Assembly (NCBI GenBank): GCA_033765305.1
Contig: JANRID010000063.1
Location: 1-55,000 of the forward strand
Origin: RDXT01 sp033765305
Lineage (GTDB): Bacteria; Bacteroidota; Bacteroidia; J057
DNA: 55,000 bases
Reading direction: 5' to 3'
The notes under the pieces are model-generated. The model ran no database searches, was not told the origin of the DNA, and worked only from the letters and a program-made list of their open reading frames with translations. A program made the translations under genes and the position numbers. Shown one piece after another: positions 1 to 8,491 of this stretch; position 1 is the stretch's first letter, and each line of letters opens with the position of its first letter.

Positions 1-3000
1 CCAGGTGGGGAAGCTGGGCGAATGGGAGATGACCATGCGGTCGGCATTCTGGGTGCCGCCGCTGAACATCTGGATCATGGGCGAGTTGGGCAGGGCCGTG
101 GCGGGGAAGCGGATGGTGGCGTTGTCGTCGGTGAAGATCACGTCGCCCTCAGCGCCGCTTACCTGGAATTTATCTCCATTGCCAACTGTAAGTGTGCTGG
201 CCGGCGTCGCATCGCCGATGCCCACATTGCCGGCCAGCAGCGAATTCGAGATCCAGTAAATATTAGATCCCGATTCGATCCAGGGACCGGTGCCGGCGGT
301 TTCGTTGGAGGGCACCCACTGGGTGCCGTCGTAGCGGAGCACCTGATTGGTCACCGGCACAGTCGCCGATACGGGCCGCCCCTGCAGGCCGTCCACCGTC
401 GGGTTGGGGTAGGTCCCTGCGAGGTCGCCGCCAGCCGTCGTGGTATTGGTGATATCGTTGGCTGCATTGGTATCGCCGGTATTGGCGATGACCCCGGCTG
501 CCGTGATGCTGATGCCTGCGCCGGCGGTATAGGGCAGCGCCACCGAGCCGCCGCCGTTGCTCAGGCTCACCGTCGTGCCGCTGAGGGACAGCGTCTGGAT
601 TTCATTGGTGGCGCTGGCGTCGCCGTCGATGTCGTCGTCGTCCGCAGGTGCCCAGGCGCTGCCGTTCCACTTCAGGACCTGCCCGCTCACGGGAGCTGTA
701 GCTGCCACCGGACGGGTCTGCAGGCCGTCCACCGTCGGGTTGGGATAGGTCCCTGCGAGGTCGCCGCCGGCCGTGGTCGTGTTGGTGATGTCATTGGAGG
801 CGTCGGTGTCGCCGGTGTTGGCGAATACCGTGCCGGTGAGGCTGAGGCCGGTGCCGGCGGTGTAGGTGGTATTATTGTCCGAAGCCGGTGCCCATGCAGT
901 GCCATTGAACTTCAGCACCTGGTTATTGGCGGGAGCCGTAGCCGAGACAGCCACTCCTTGCAATCCATCCACCGTAGGGGCAGGATAGGTGCCATTCAGG
1001 TCGCCCGCTGCGGTGGTGCTGGTCGTAATGTCATCCCCTGCGTTGGTATCGCCCGTGTTGGAAATCACACCGGTGACGGTGTTTACGCTAATCCCCGGGC
1101 CCCCCGCATACGGCAGCAGCACATTCCCGCCTCCATTGCTCAGGTTAATTGTGGTGTTGGTGAGCGACAACGTCTGAATCTCGTTCGTTGGGCTGGGGTC
1201 CAGGGCAGAGAAAGTCGTTCCGGAAAGGCTCAGGCCCGTACCGGCAGAATACGTCGTATTGTTGTCCGAAGCCGGTGCCCAGGCCGTGCCGTTGTACTTC
1301 AGCACCTGGCCGCTGGAAGGCGCCGACGCAGCGACTGCCACCCCTTGCAGGCCGCCCACCGTCGGGTTGGGATAGGTGCCTGCGAGGTCGCCGCCGGCTG
1401 CGGTGGTGTTGGTGATGTCGTTCGATGCGTCTGTATCGCCGGTATTGCTGATGACGCCCGTTATGGTGTTGACTCCGATGCCGGTGCCGCCGCTGTAGGG
1501 CAGCACCACCGAACCGCCGCCGTTGCTCAGGCTGACGGTCGTGCCGCTCAGCGAAAGCGCCTGGATTTCGTTGGTATTGCTCAGGTCGCCGGTGTTGGTG
1601 ATGACGCCCGTCGTGGTGTTGACTCCGATGCCGGTGCCGCCGCTGTAGGGCAGCACCACCGAACCGCCGCCGTTGCTCAGGCTCACTGTCGTGCCGCTCA
1701 GCGAAAGCGCCTGGATTTCGTTGGTGGGGCTGGCGTCGCCGTCGATGTCGTCGTCATCTGCCGGAGCCCAGGCGCTGCCGTTCCACTTCAGGACCTGTCC
1801 GCTCAGGGGAGCTGTAGCCGCTACGGGGCGGGTCTGCAGGCCGTCCACGGTCGGGTTGGGATAGGTGCCTGCGAGATCGCCGCCGGCTGTAGTCGTGTTG
1901 GTGATGTCGTTGGAGGCGTCCGTATCGCCGGTGTTGGCAAATACGGTGCCGGTGAGGCTCAGGCCGGTGCCGGCGGTGTAGGTGGTATTGTTGTCCGATC
2001 CGGGCGCCCAGGTTGTGCCGTTGAACTTCAGCACCTGGCCGTTCGAAGCGCTCTGGGAAGCCAGATCCAGCGGGCTGCCTGCGGACCCGTCGCCCGTCAG
2101 CCGGGCGGTCACGTTCACAGCTCCGCCGCCCGAAGACACAAGGTCCGTGCCGGGTTCCCATTGCGATCCGTTCCATTTGAGCACCTGGCCTGCTGCGGGG
2201 GCTGTAGCTGCTACAGGACGGGTCTGCAAGCCGTCCACCGTCGGGTTGGGATAGGTGCCTGCGAGGTCGCCGCCAGCTGTGGTCGTGTTAGTGATGTCGT
2301 TGGATGCGTCCGTATCGCCGGTGTTGCTGATGACGCCCGTCGTGGTGTTGACTCCGATGCCGGCGCCGCCGCTGTAGGGCAGCACCACCGAACCGCCGCC
2401 GTTGCTTAGGCTGACGGTCGTGCCGCTCAGCGAAAGCGCCTGGATTTCGTTGGTATTGCTCAGGTCGCCAGTGTTGCTGATGACGCTGCCGGCAATGCCG
2501 ATGCCGGTGCCGGCGGTGTATACCGTACCGGCGGGCAGGGTCACGGAACCTCCGCCATTGCTGAGGGTCAGGTCGTTGCCTGAGAGGCTCAGGGTTTGCA
2601 GTTCGTTGGTGCTGCTCAGATCGCCGGCGTTGCTGATCACATTGCCGGTAATGACAATGCCTGCGCCTGCGCTGTACACGGTGTTGTCGTCCGGCGCGGG
2701 CACCCAGGCCGTCCCGTTCCATTTCAGCGCCTGGCCCGATGCCGCACCCTGCTGGGCGATATCGAGCGGAGCGCCGGCAGAGCCGTCGCCGCTGAGGCGT
2801 GCGGTCACATTGACGGCGCCGCCGCCGCCTGCCACCAGATCGGTTCCAGGCTCCCATTGGGAACCATTCCACTTCAGCACCTGGTTTACAGCCGGTGCCG
2901 CATCCGAGACATCTGTCAGGTCTTTCAGCACCATATCCGTCGCTACTGCCGCATAGGGCACCGAGCGGAGTTCTTCGGTCCCGATGCTGGCGCTGTTGAT

Positions 3001-3318
3001 CAGCACTTCCAGAAAGTGTCGGTCCGCATTCCAGTCGATCCCGCCGAAGGCGCCGCTGACAACCGTACCGGTACCGATAGACAACGAAAACAGGCCGAAC
3101 GCATTGGTGGTCGTGCTATGAGATTCCTCATACACGACGGCACCTGCGGCGGAAGCCTCACGAATCCTGAATCCGACTGTCAGGGGCTGGCCTGCGAGCA
3201 GCACGCCGCCATTGTCCCGCGCAACAGCCTGATATGAAAAACCTCTGGACTGAGAAAACGCATTGCCTGCAAGCAATACAATTGCCATACAGGCAGCCCA
3301 CAAACCACGAACAGGCAT
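1..3318 (-). CDS. Secreted tail-fibre-like repeat protein (partial, C-terminus beyond window)
   Basis: The frame is open from an ATG at 3318 to the window edge, giving at least 1106 codons. A signal peptide (residues 1 to about 22, ending AGNAFSQ) precedes a head of about 100 residues (starting GFSYQAVARDNGG), common at the N-terminus of large Bacteroidota surface proteins. After that come repeats: about nine copies of a QVLKWNGS-W type motif, six of GDLAGTYPNPTVDGLQ, and several N-E-I-Q-x-LSLSGTTVSLSNGGGS units. Near the left edge the text changes to NVGIGDATPASTLTVG, the usual lead-in to the C-terminal part of Bacteroidota tail-fibre-domain proteins. The GTYPNPT motif is known from phage tail fibres and fibre-like surface proteins. 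Role in adhesion is inference. The C-terminus (sorting domain or intramolecular chaperone) is not visible. An alternative start is residue 11. Confidence 0.85.
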   Translation of the reverse strand, partial: MPVRGLWAACMAIVLLAGNAFSQSRGFSYQAVARDNGGVLLAGQPLTVGFRIREASAAGAVVYEESHSTTTNAFGLFSLSIGTGTVVSGAFGGIDWNADRHFLEVLINSASIGTEELRSVPYAAVATDMVLKDLTDVSDAAPAVNQVLKWNGSQWEPGTDLVAGGGGAVNVTARLSGDGSAGAPLDIAQQGAASGQALKWNGTAWVPAPDDNTVYSAGAGIVITGNVISNAGDLSSTNELQTLSLSGNDLTLSNGGGSVTLPAGTVYTAGTGIGIAGSVISNTGDLSNTNEIQALSLSGTTVSLSNGGGSVVLPYSGGAGIGVNTTTGVISNTGDTDASNDITNTTTAGGDLAGTYPNPTVDGLQTRPVAATAPAAGQVLKWNGSQWEPGTDLVSSGGGAVNVTARLTGDGSAGSPLDLASQSASNGQVLKFNGTTWAPGSDNNTTYTAGTGLSLTGTVFANTGDTDASNDITNTTTAGGDLAGTYPNPTVDGLQTRPVAATAPLSGQVLKWNGSAWAPADDDDIDGDASPTNEIQALSLSGTTVSLSNGGGSVVLPYSGGTGIGVNTTTGVITNTGDLSNTNEIQALSLSGTTVSLSNGGGSVVLPYSGGTGIGVNTITGVISNTGDTDASNDITNTTAAGGDLAGTYPNPTVGGLQGVAVAASAPSSGQVLKYNGTAWAPASDNNTTYSAGTGLSLSGTTFSALDPSPTNEIQTLSLTNTTINLSNGGGNVLLPYAGGPGISVNTVTGVISNTGDTNAGDDITTSTTAAGDLNGTYPAPTVDGLQGVAVSATAPANNQVLKFNGTAWAPASDNNTTYTAGTGLSLTGTVFANTGDTDASNDITNTTTAGGDLAGTYPNPTVDGLQTRPVAATAPVSGQVLKWNGSAWAPADDDDIDGDASATNEIQTLSLSGTTVSLSNGGGSVALPYTAGAGISITAAGVIANTGDTNAANDITNTTTAGGDLAGTYPNPTVDGLQGRPVSATVPVTNQVLRYDGTQWVPSNETAGTGPWIESGSNIYWISNSLLAGNVGIGDATPASTLTVGNGDKFQVSGAEGDVIFTDDNATIRFPATALPNSPMIQMFSGGTQNADRMVISHSPSFPTW
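541..920 (-). repeat. Internal duplicated block of the fibre gene, copy 1
   Basis: About 380 bp closely matches 1657-2036 at a constant offset of 1116 bp (372 codons). Many differences fall at third codon positions. It encodes one full LSLSGTTVSLSNGGG / DDDIDGDASP / QVLKWNGS / GDLAGTYPNPTVDGLQ module. Confidence 0.8.
1657..2036 (-). repeat. Internal duplicated block of the fibre gene, copy 2
   Basis: This is the partner of 541-920. Within it and just outside, a shorter 150-bp tandem unit (50 codons) is also visible: the segment beginning gactccgatg at 1471 recurs at 1621 and again at 2350. The gene therefore grew by duplications of several sizes, all multiples of three. Confidence 0.75.
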
Positions 3319-3673
3319 AATCGATCGTATTATCAATGAAACATGTAGACAAAATCTGAAAGCCATTCCGGCAGGCATGCTGCACGGCTGCACGGCACCA
3401 GCCACAGACGGGCCAGCCGCCGCTGAAATTTCATCGGAAGCGGGAATACTGGCCCCGCGTACGCCGCCAAGGCACGTTGATGGGTATCGAATCTGAGCCA
3501 TTGTCACCCCGGTGTTATAATCCAAGCCCTTGGATTCCGCGAGCGTTCCAAGGGAAACACACGCAGAAACCTGCAACTATGCGATGAAATTAACCCGATG
3601 ATGAATTCCGGTACTACTCTGAACCGATGGCTAAAGCAAATATACTGAAATTTTCAATATATGAAAACAAGAT
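3319..3673. other. Intergenic region: long leader of the fibre gene
   Basis: No convincing gene is present in these 355 bp. The right end holds a Bacteroidota-type promoter pointing to the fibre gene and a 23-bp dyad (3640-3662). The rest would be an mRNA leader of about 310 nt. It contains local inverted repeats around 3522-3562 (CCAAG/CTTGG and CCTTGGA/TCCAAGG arms), which could form hairpins. Confidence 0.6.
3636..3667 (-). promoter_or_regulatory. Probable promoter of the fibre gene, overlapping a 23-bp dyad
   Basis: On the minus strand TATATTTGC (3644-3636) matches the Bacteroidota -7 consensus TAnnTTTG. TTTT stands 19 nt upstream (3667-3664) where TTTG is expected. The region overlaps an AT-rich imperfect palindrome at 3640-3662 (ATATA-c-TGAAA / TTTCA-a-TATAT), a plausible operator. 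Confidence 0.6.
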
Positions 3674-5851
3674 TCACCAGCCGCTTCCGCCGCCTCCGCC
3701 CCCGCCCCCTCCGGAGCCGCCCGATGAGCTGCCCCCGGAATCGGAAGAGCCCGGCGGCGTGGACGACGAGGAAATGGCGCCCGTAAACGAACTGCCGATG
3801 CTGGAGCTGAAGCTGCGCGATGCGTCCGAGCTGAAGCTGCGGTAATCCAGGTTGTGCCAGCTGGATCCGCCCGCAGCAGCGCCTGCCGCCGCCTGCCGGA
3901 ATACCGCCTCGAATTGCTTCCCCCAGGCATGCTCCACCCCCAGCGCGATCGCAAAGGGCAGATACCGCTCATACAGCTCGATGGTCCGCTCCGGCGGATT
4001 CATCGCATCGAAGCGGTGCTGCTCCGCCGTGCTCAGGTACATCCGGAACCCTTCGATCTCATCGGCCACTTCCCGGCCGCGCGGCGTGTAGGCCTTCATC
4101 ACCCGGCTGAATGCCAGGTGGATCAGCAGTGCGGTGCCCAGCCAGCCCAGTGCCCAGGGCAGGATGCGCTCTGATTCGTTTTCGGAGAAATACACAAACG
4201 CGCAGACCGCCGCGCCAGCCAGCAGCGCCGTGCCTGCATGCACGGCCTGCCGGTTCAGGCGGAAGAGCCCGTAGCGCTGGTTGCTGGACTTGGCGGTATC
4301 CACCCGGTACTGCTGCTCCGTTTCCTCGCGGACCGCATTGCGGAAGGCCTCGGCCTGCGGGCTGTAGGATCCCCGCGCCAGCACGGTATCCGCCAGGCGG
4401 AAGGCCTCGGTGAAAAAATGCCGGTACACCGGAATCGGATGCCGCGACCGGCCCGGGCCTTTGGCGATCCGGTACGACGTCTGCCTGATCAGCCCGCCCG
4501 TCCGCGTCACGTCCAGCCGGATGCGGCCATGCACCGCCGCATCGATCAGGGCTGCGGTGGCCAGGCGGTCGTGCCAGCGCTGCACATATACGTAGCCCAG
4601 CGCTGCCGGCGAGAGATCGGGCGGCGGCTCGAAGCGGGGGATGATGGTTCCTTTCCGAGGATCGCGCCCCACGATCAGCCACAGGGTGAAGTCTGTGAGC
4701 GCCAGGATGCCCGCCAGCAGCGCAGACAGGCTGAGCCACAGGTTGTCCAGCAGCAGCCGGAGGCGCCGCTCCCAGGCCGAAGGCGGGCGGATGGCTCCTT
4801 TGGGAAAATTGGCCGATGCCGTGAATCCTTCCTGCACGCCGAGCGGACGGAGCGTCCGGAAGCGGACGGTATGCAGGCTGTCGCCCGGCAGGGCTTGGCA
4901 GTCCGAGGCCAGGCTGCCCTGCGGCCCCGTGAAGCAGCGGAAGCCGCTCAGCTCCGTGCCCGGCGGCAGGCGCAGCTCATACGCCGCACTGTCGATCCGG
5001 AAGGTCCAGCCGTTGCCGGTCACGTTCCAGTTGAGCTGGTCGTAGGCCCCGAAAAATCCGGTCTGCCAGCGCGTCCGGTACCGGATTTCATAGCGGTGCA
5101 GGCCCCAGGGCAGCAGCACCTCCGCCTTCCCGAGGTAGAGCAGGATGCCGTTTTCCCTGCGTTCGCGGTGCCAGGACTCCGGCAGGCCGTTGCGGGTCAC
5201 CGACTGGATGCTGAAAGGCGTCTTGTTCAGCAGTTCCAGCGAGTCCCGGTAGGTGGTGGGAAATGCGCGGATAATCCCCCGCTGGATCTCGCTGTTTTCC
5301 GGCGGGGCTTCTGTCCAGGAGCCTGATGCGAGGTAGCGCCGGTTGGAGCGGCCTTCCCCTTTGAAGATTTCGATGACTTCTGTCACCTCCAGCCAGCCGT
5401 CGGGCTGCAGGTCCACGCGGGCGGAAAACCAGGTGATGCGGTCCGATGGGTCGAAATTGAGGAATACCGACAGGCCTGGCGTGCGCGGGATCTGGCGCGC
5501 CACGGTCTGGTTCAGGGTTTCGATGCAGGCCTTGCGCAGGCGGGCGCAGGCGGCAGCCGGCTCCAGGCGGCGGAGGGAATCGGCCAGCCGGGTTTCTGCG
5601 CGGCGGATCTGCGCGGGAAACACCTGCGCCACTGCGCGCGCCAGCTGCTTCGCATAGCGGGGGTAGCGCCCGCGTGCGATGCGTTCCGGCACCAGGTTGT
5701 CTGCGGCAGCCAGCACGGCGGCTTCGCGGAGCAGGCTGTCCAGCTCGCCCGCCGCAAAGCAGGCCTGGGTCTGCCGCGAAGGCCAGCGCAGCTGCGCCTG
5801 CGCGCATAGCGGCAGCGCCAGCAGCAGCGCGCACAGGAGCCGGACGATCAT
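3674..5851 (-). CDS. DUF2207 domain membrane protein
   Basis: This 725-residue protein has a signal peptide (1 to about 19, ending AQA) and an extracytoplasmic DUF2207 region (roughly 120-350). A first transmembrane segment lies near 370-395, two more near 535-580. The low-complexity tail is Ser/Gly-rich and ends in a nine-glycine run then SGW. This layout, including the glycine-rich end, is typical of DUF2207 proteins, whose biochemical role is not established. The ATG overlaps the TGA of the upstream lemA-like gene by 4 bp, so the two are translationally coupled. LemA and DUF2207 proteins are often neighbours, which supports a joint envelope function by inference. Confidence 0.88.
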   Translation of the reverse strand: MIVRLLCALLLALPLCAQAQLRWPSRQTQACFAAGELDSLLREAAVLAAADNLVPERIARGRYPRYAKQLARAVAQVFPAQIRRAETRLADSLRRLEPAAACARLRKACIETLNQTVARQIPRTPGLSVFLNFDPSDRITWFSARVDLQPDGWLEVTEVIEIFKGEGRSNRRYLASGSWTEAPPENSEIQRGIIRAFPTTYRDSLELLNKTPFSIQSVTRNGLPESWHRERRENGILLYLGKAEVLLPWGLHRYEIRYRTRWQTGFFGAYDQLNWNVTGNGWTFRIDSAAYELRLPPGTELSGFRCFTGPQGSLASDCQALPGDSLHTVRFRTLRPLGVQEGFTASANFPKGAIRPPSAWERRLRLLLDNLWLSLSALLAGILALTDFTLWLIVGRDPRKGTIIPRFEPPPDLSPAALGYVYVQRWHDRLATAALIDAAVHGRIRLDVTRTGGLIRQTSYRIAKGPGRSRHPIPVYRHFFTEAFRLADTVLARGSYSPQAEAFRNAVREETEQQYRVDTAKSSNQRYGLFRLNRQAVHAGTALLAGAAVCAFVYFSENESERILPWALGWLGTALLIHLAFSRVMKAYTPRGREVADEIEGFRMYLSTAEQHRFDAMNPPERTIELYERYLPFAIALGVEHAWGKQFEAVFRQAAAGAAAGGSSWHNLDYRSFSSDASRSFSSSIGSSFTGAISSSSTPPGSSDSGGSSSGGSGGGGGGGGGSGW

Positions 5852-6423
5852 GGCCGGGGAGCTTGGCCGGAGAAATCGACGCGGGGCGCCTGGCGCGCCT
5901 GGGCCTGCGCCTCGAAGAAGGGCGCCGGCGAGATGCCGGCCAGCCCGGCAACGAGGTTGCCGGGAAAGGACTGCACGGCTACGTTGAGGTTGCGCACAGC
6001 GCCGTTGTAATAGCGGCGGGCCATGTTCAGCTGCTCCTCGATTCCGGAAAGCTCGTCCTGGAGCCGGGCGAAATTGCGGTCGGCTTTCAGCTCCGGGTAC
6101 TGCTCGGCCAGCGCGAGCACCTGCGCCAGGGAGCGCTCCACGCCCAGCATGGCGGCCTGCCGGTCGGGCAGGCTGGCGGCGGAGAGGCTCTGGCTGCGCC
6201 AGCGTGCGACTTCGGTGAGCACCTGAGACTCATGCGCTGCGTAGCCTTTCACCGTTTCCACCAGATTGGGAATCAGGTCGCTGCGCTGCTGGAGAAACGC
6301 ATCCACTCCGCTCCAGCCTTCTTCGGCCAGGGTGCGCAGGCGGATGAGGCGGTTGTAGAGCAGGATGCCGCCAGCCAGGAACAGCATGGCAGCCGCAAGG
6401 AGCACAAGCAGGGAGAGATCCAT
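5848..6423 (-). CDS. LemA family protein
   Basis: A 191-residue protein with one N-terminal transmembrane helix (about 3-22) and then the long helical LemA domain. Family hallmarks include the WSGVD stretch near residue 37 and RSDLIPNLVETVKGYA shortly after, and the region ending in RYYNGAVRNLN and FPGNLVA. I chose the ATG at 6423 because it directly precedes the membrane helix. The open frame continues upstream to 6543, but the extra 40 residues look non-coding. LemA proteins are anchored in the membrane with a helical domain outside; their function is unclear. It is the first gene of a two-gene unit with the DUF2207 gene. Confidence 0.9.
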   Translation of the reverse strand: MDLSLLVLLAAAMLFLAGGILLYNRLIRLRTLAEEGWSGVDAFLQQRSDLIPNLVETVKGYAAHESQVLTEVARWRSQSLSAASLPDRQAAMLGVERSLAQVLALAEQYPELKADRNFARLQDELSGIEEQLNMARRYYNGAVRNLNVAVQSFPGNLVAGLAGISPAPFFEAQAQARQAPRVDFSGQAPRP

Positions 6424-6609
6424 ACGGAAAGGGTCTGAAGGGGATCGCGGGGGCATCATGCGCAGGCACCATGCCGCAGGGAAAAGTCGGAAAAAAACCG
6501 GATACTTCCGTAGCGGCGGATAAAGATTCCGCCGCCTGTGCATTTCGCCGGGATCCGCCTCCGCAGATTCCGGGTTTTTTGCCTATATTGCATGTATAAG
6601 CCGCAGCGC

Positions 6610-7227
6610 ATGGTAGCCACCAAATACGGCATCAAAGCCCCAAAGCCCCGGACCAAAGTCCCGGAGCATCTGATTTATGAAATCATCGACGGAAAGCCCA
6701 TCTACTACCGGGGCTACCGCGAAGTGATGGCCGGCACCAAAACCTATACCGAAATCATAGGCTCCAGCACCCTGCAATCGCTCATTGCATCGTACTTGCT
6801 CCGCGTGCTGTTCAAGGGGCTGGATGAATCGGCGTTCACCGTTTTAACCAACGAAGCCGGGCTGCACCTCAACCACCGCAACAACCTCTCCGGCGATATC
6901 CTCATCTTCGACGCTCAGACCCTGCCCGCCAGCGCCGTCGGCGAGCACTACGCAGACGTACCGCCTGCCGTCGTGATCGAGGTGGACATCAGCGCAGACC
7001 CTGCCGACCGCGAGGCCGATTCCTACGTCCACCTCAAAACCCAAAAGCTCCTCGAATTCGGCGTGCAGCAGGTCATCTGGATTCTGACCGTACCCAAAAC
7101 CGTCACCGCCGCCCGCGCGGGCGAGGACTGGCAGATCAAGGACTGGCACAAAGACATCGAGGTCGCCGATGGTATTCAGTTCAATATTGGAGCTTATCTG
7201 GTGGGAATTGGATCGGCATTTGCCTGA
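6610..7227 (+). CDS. Uma2 family (DUF820) putative PD-(D/E)XK nuclease-fold protein
   Basis: A protein of about 205 residues. The N-terminal pattern LIYEIIDGKPIYYRGYREV, then GSSTLQSLI, NEAGL, NNLSGDILIFD and VVIEVDIS, is the Uma2/DUF820 signature. SGDI-D and E-V-D supply the acidic residues expected of a restriction-endonuclease-like fold, with K further on in KTQKLLEFGVQQVIWI. The family is very common in Bacteroidota and cyanobacteria, usually without a known substrate. A TATATTGC promoter-like element lies just upstream (6584-6591). In-frame ATGs also exist at 6592 and 6538; 6610 fits the family N-terminus best. A heptamer repeat begins directly after the stop codon. Confidence 0.8.
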   Translation: MVATKYGIKAPKPRTKVPEHLIYEIIDGKPIYYRGYREVMAGTKTYTEIIGSSTLQSLIASYLLRVLFKGLDESAFTVLTNEAGLHLNHRNNLSGDILIFDAQTLPASAVGEHYADVPPAVVIEVDISADPADREADSYVHLKTQKLLEFGVQQVIWILTVPKTVTAARAGEDWQIKDWHKDIEVADGIQFNIGAYLVGIGSAFA

Positions 7228-7288
7228 GTATCAAGTAGCAAGTAGCAAGTCGGAAGAGGGGTATTGAGTATTGGGTATTGGGTATTGA
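7228..7288 (+). repeat. Dispersed heptamer repeat, locus A
   Basis: The repeat begins at the base after the TGA of the Uma2 gene. It reads as seven-base units: AGTAGCA twice, AGTCGGA, AGAGGGG, then TATTGAG/TATTGGG units. The same modules occur at 34470-34552, and the second half recurs at 9236-9270. The rest of the 7289-7394 gap shows nothing clear. Confidence 0.8.
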
Positions 7289-7394
7289 TTTGATTATCAA
7301 TACTTTGTAGTTCTTTTGCTTATGCACTTGGGCTGCGTGCCGCTTGTGTGGCCGGGGAGCGGGTCCTTCGCCCCTTGCAGTTTTCAGGCCTGCC

Positions 7395-8372
7395 TCAGCC
7401 CCGGTAGCCCAGCCGGCTGCGCACGCGGCTCAGCACCGGCGAAGCGATCGCACGGGCCTTTGCCGCCCCGGCGAGCAATTGCGATTCCACCTCCTCCGGA
7501 TGCGCCGCAAAATACTCGTAGCGCCCGCGCGCGTCGCGGAAACGCTCCATCAGCGCCTCGTACAGCGCCGTCTTGGCATGGCCGTAGCCGTAGCCGCCCG
7601 CCAGGTACCGGCTGCGCATCTCCGCCACGGCATCCGCCGGGGCCGTCAGCGCGTACAGCTTGAACACGTTGCAGGTATCCGGGTTTTTCGGCGCTTCGAG
7701 CGGCGTGGAATCCGTCACGATGCTCATGACCTGCTTCTTCAGCTCCTTGTCGGACTGAAACAGCACGATCGTATTCTGGCGCGACTTGCTCATTTTCTCC
7801 CCGTCGATGCCCGGCACGACCATCACATCGGCCTGTATCTTCGCATCCGGCAGCACGAGGGTATCCTCGCCGCAGACGCGGTTGACGGCCTCGGCCATAT
7901 CGCGGGCAAATTCGAGGTGCTGCTTCTGATCCTTGCCCACGGGCACGATTTCGGCGTCGTAGAGCAGGATGTCGGCAGCCATCAGCACGGGATAGGTGAA
8001 GAGGCCGGTGTTCACCAGTTCGAGCCGGCTGGCCTTGTCCTTGAAGGAATGCGCCAGCTGGAGGCGGCTGTAGGGGAAAAAGCAGCCGAGGTACCAGGCC
8101 AGCTCGGCCACTTCGGGCACATCGGACTGGCGGTAGAAGACCGTTTTCTCCGGGTCCAGACCGCAGGCCAGCCAGGCGGCCGCCACCTGGAACGCATGCT
8201 CGCGGAGGACATGGCCGTCGCGGATGCTCGTCAGGGTATGGAGGTCAGCGATAAAGAGAAATGAATCGTTGCCGGGCTGATGCGCCATGTCGATGGCGGG
8301 CAGAATAGCGCCCAGCAGGTTGCCGAGGTGCGGCTTGCCGGTTGCCTGAATGCCGGTGAGAATACGGGCCAT
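7395..8372 (-). CDS. trpS: Tryptophan--tRNA ligase
   Basis: This 325-residue class I aminoacyl-tRNA synthetase charges tRNA-Trp with tryptophan using ATP. The HIGH-equivalent reads TGKPHLGN (11-18) and KMSKS is at 193-197, with GKDQKQHLE between them as expected of TrpS. Length is normal for a bacterial TrpS. The ATG at 8372 gives a start in the standard place for the family. The gene is monocistronic and divergent from the MlaF-type ATPase gene. A -7 element sits 22 nt upstream of the start codon. Confidence 0.97.
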   Translation of the reverse strand: MARILTGIQATGKPHLGNLLGAILPAIDMAHQPGNDSFLFIADLHTLTSIRDGHVLREHAFQVAAAWLACGLDPEKTVFYRQSDVPEVAELAWYLGCFFPYSRLQLAHSFKDKASRLELVNTGLFTYPVLMAADILLYDAEIVPVGKDQKQHLEFARDMAEAVNRVCGEDTLVLPDAKIQADVMVVPGIDGEKMSKSRQNTIVLFQSDKELKKQVMSIVTDSTPLEAPKNPDTCNVFKLYALTAPADAVAEMRSRYLAGGYGYGHAKTALYEALMERFRDARGRYEYFAAHPEEVESQLLAGAAKARAIASPVLSRVRSRLGYRG

Positions 8373-8393
8373 AGTGCGGTATGCTAAGCGGCT

Positions 8394-8402
8394 GCAAAAG
8401 TA
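8394..8402 (-). promoter_or_regulatory. Promoter -7 element of trpS
   Basis: TACTTTTGC on the minus strand matches TAnnTTTG exactly and ends 22 nt before the trpS ATG. No good -33 TTTG is seen at the usual distance. Confidence 0.5.
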
Positions 8403-8426
8403 GCAAGATTCAAGCGAAATGCGGCA

Positions 8427-8458
8427 ATTGGATATTCCCCTCCGGCCCCCTAACTTGC
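8427..8458 (+). promoter_or_regulatory. Promoter of the MlaF-type ATPase gene
   Basis: ATTG (8427-8430), 20 nt, then TAACTTGC (8451-8458), close to the Bacteroidota consensus. It lies 33 nt upstream of the ATG at 8492 and next to the divergent trpS promoter. Confidence 0.5.
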
Positions 8459-8491
8459 CCCCTCCACCGGGACGAATGTCTGCAACGGCTT

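Noticed and set aside
22..2409. 795-codon frame on the + strand
   Set aside because: It is antisense to the fibre gene repeats. The minus frame has a signal peptide and recognised fibre motifs.
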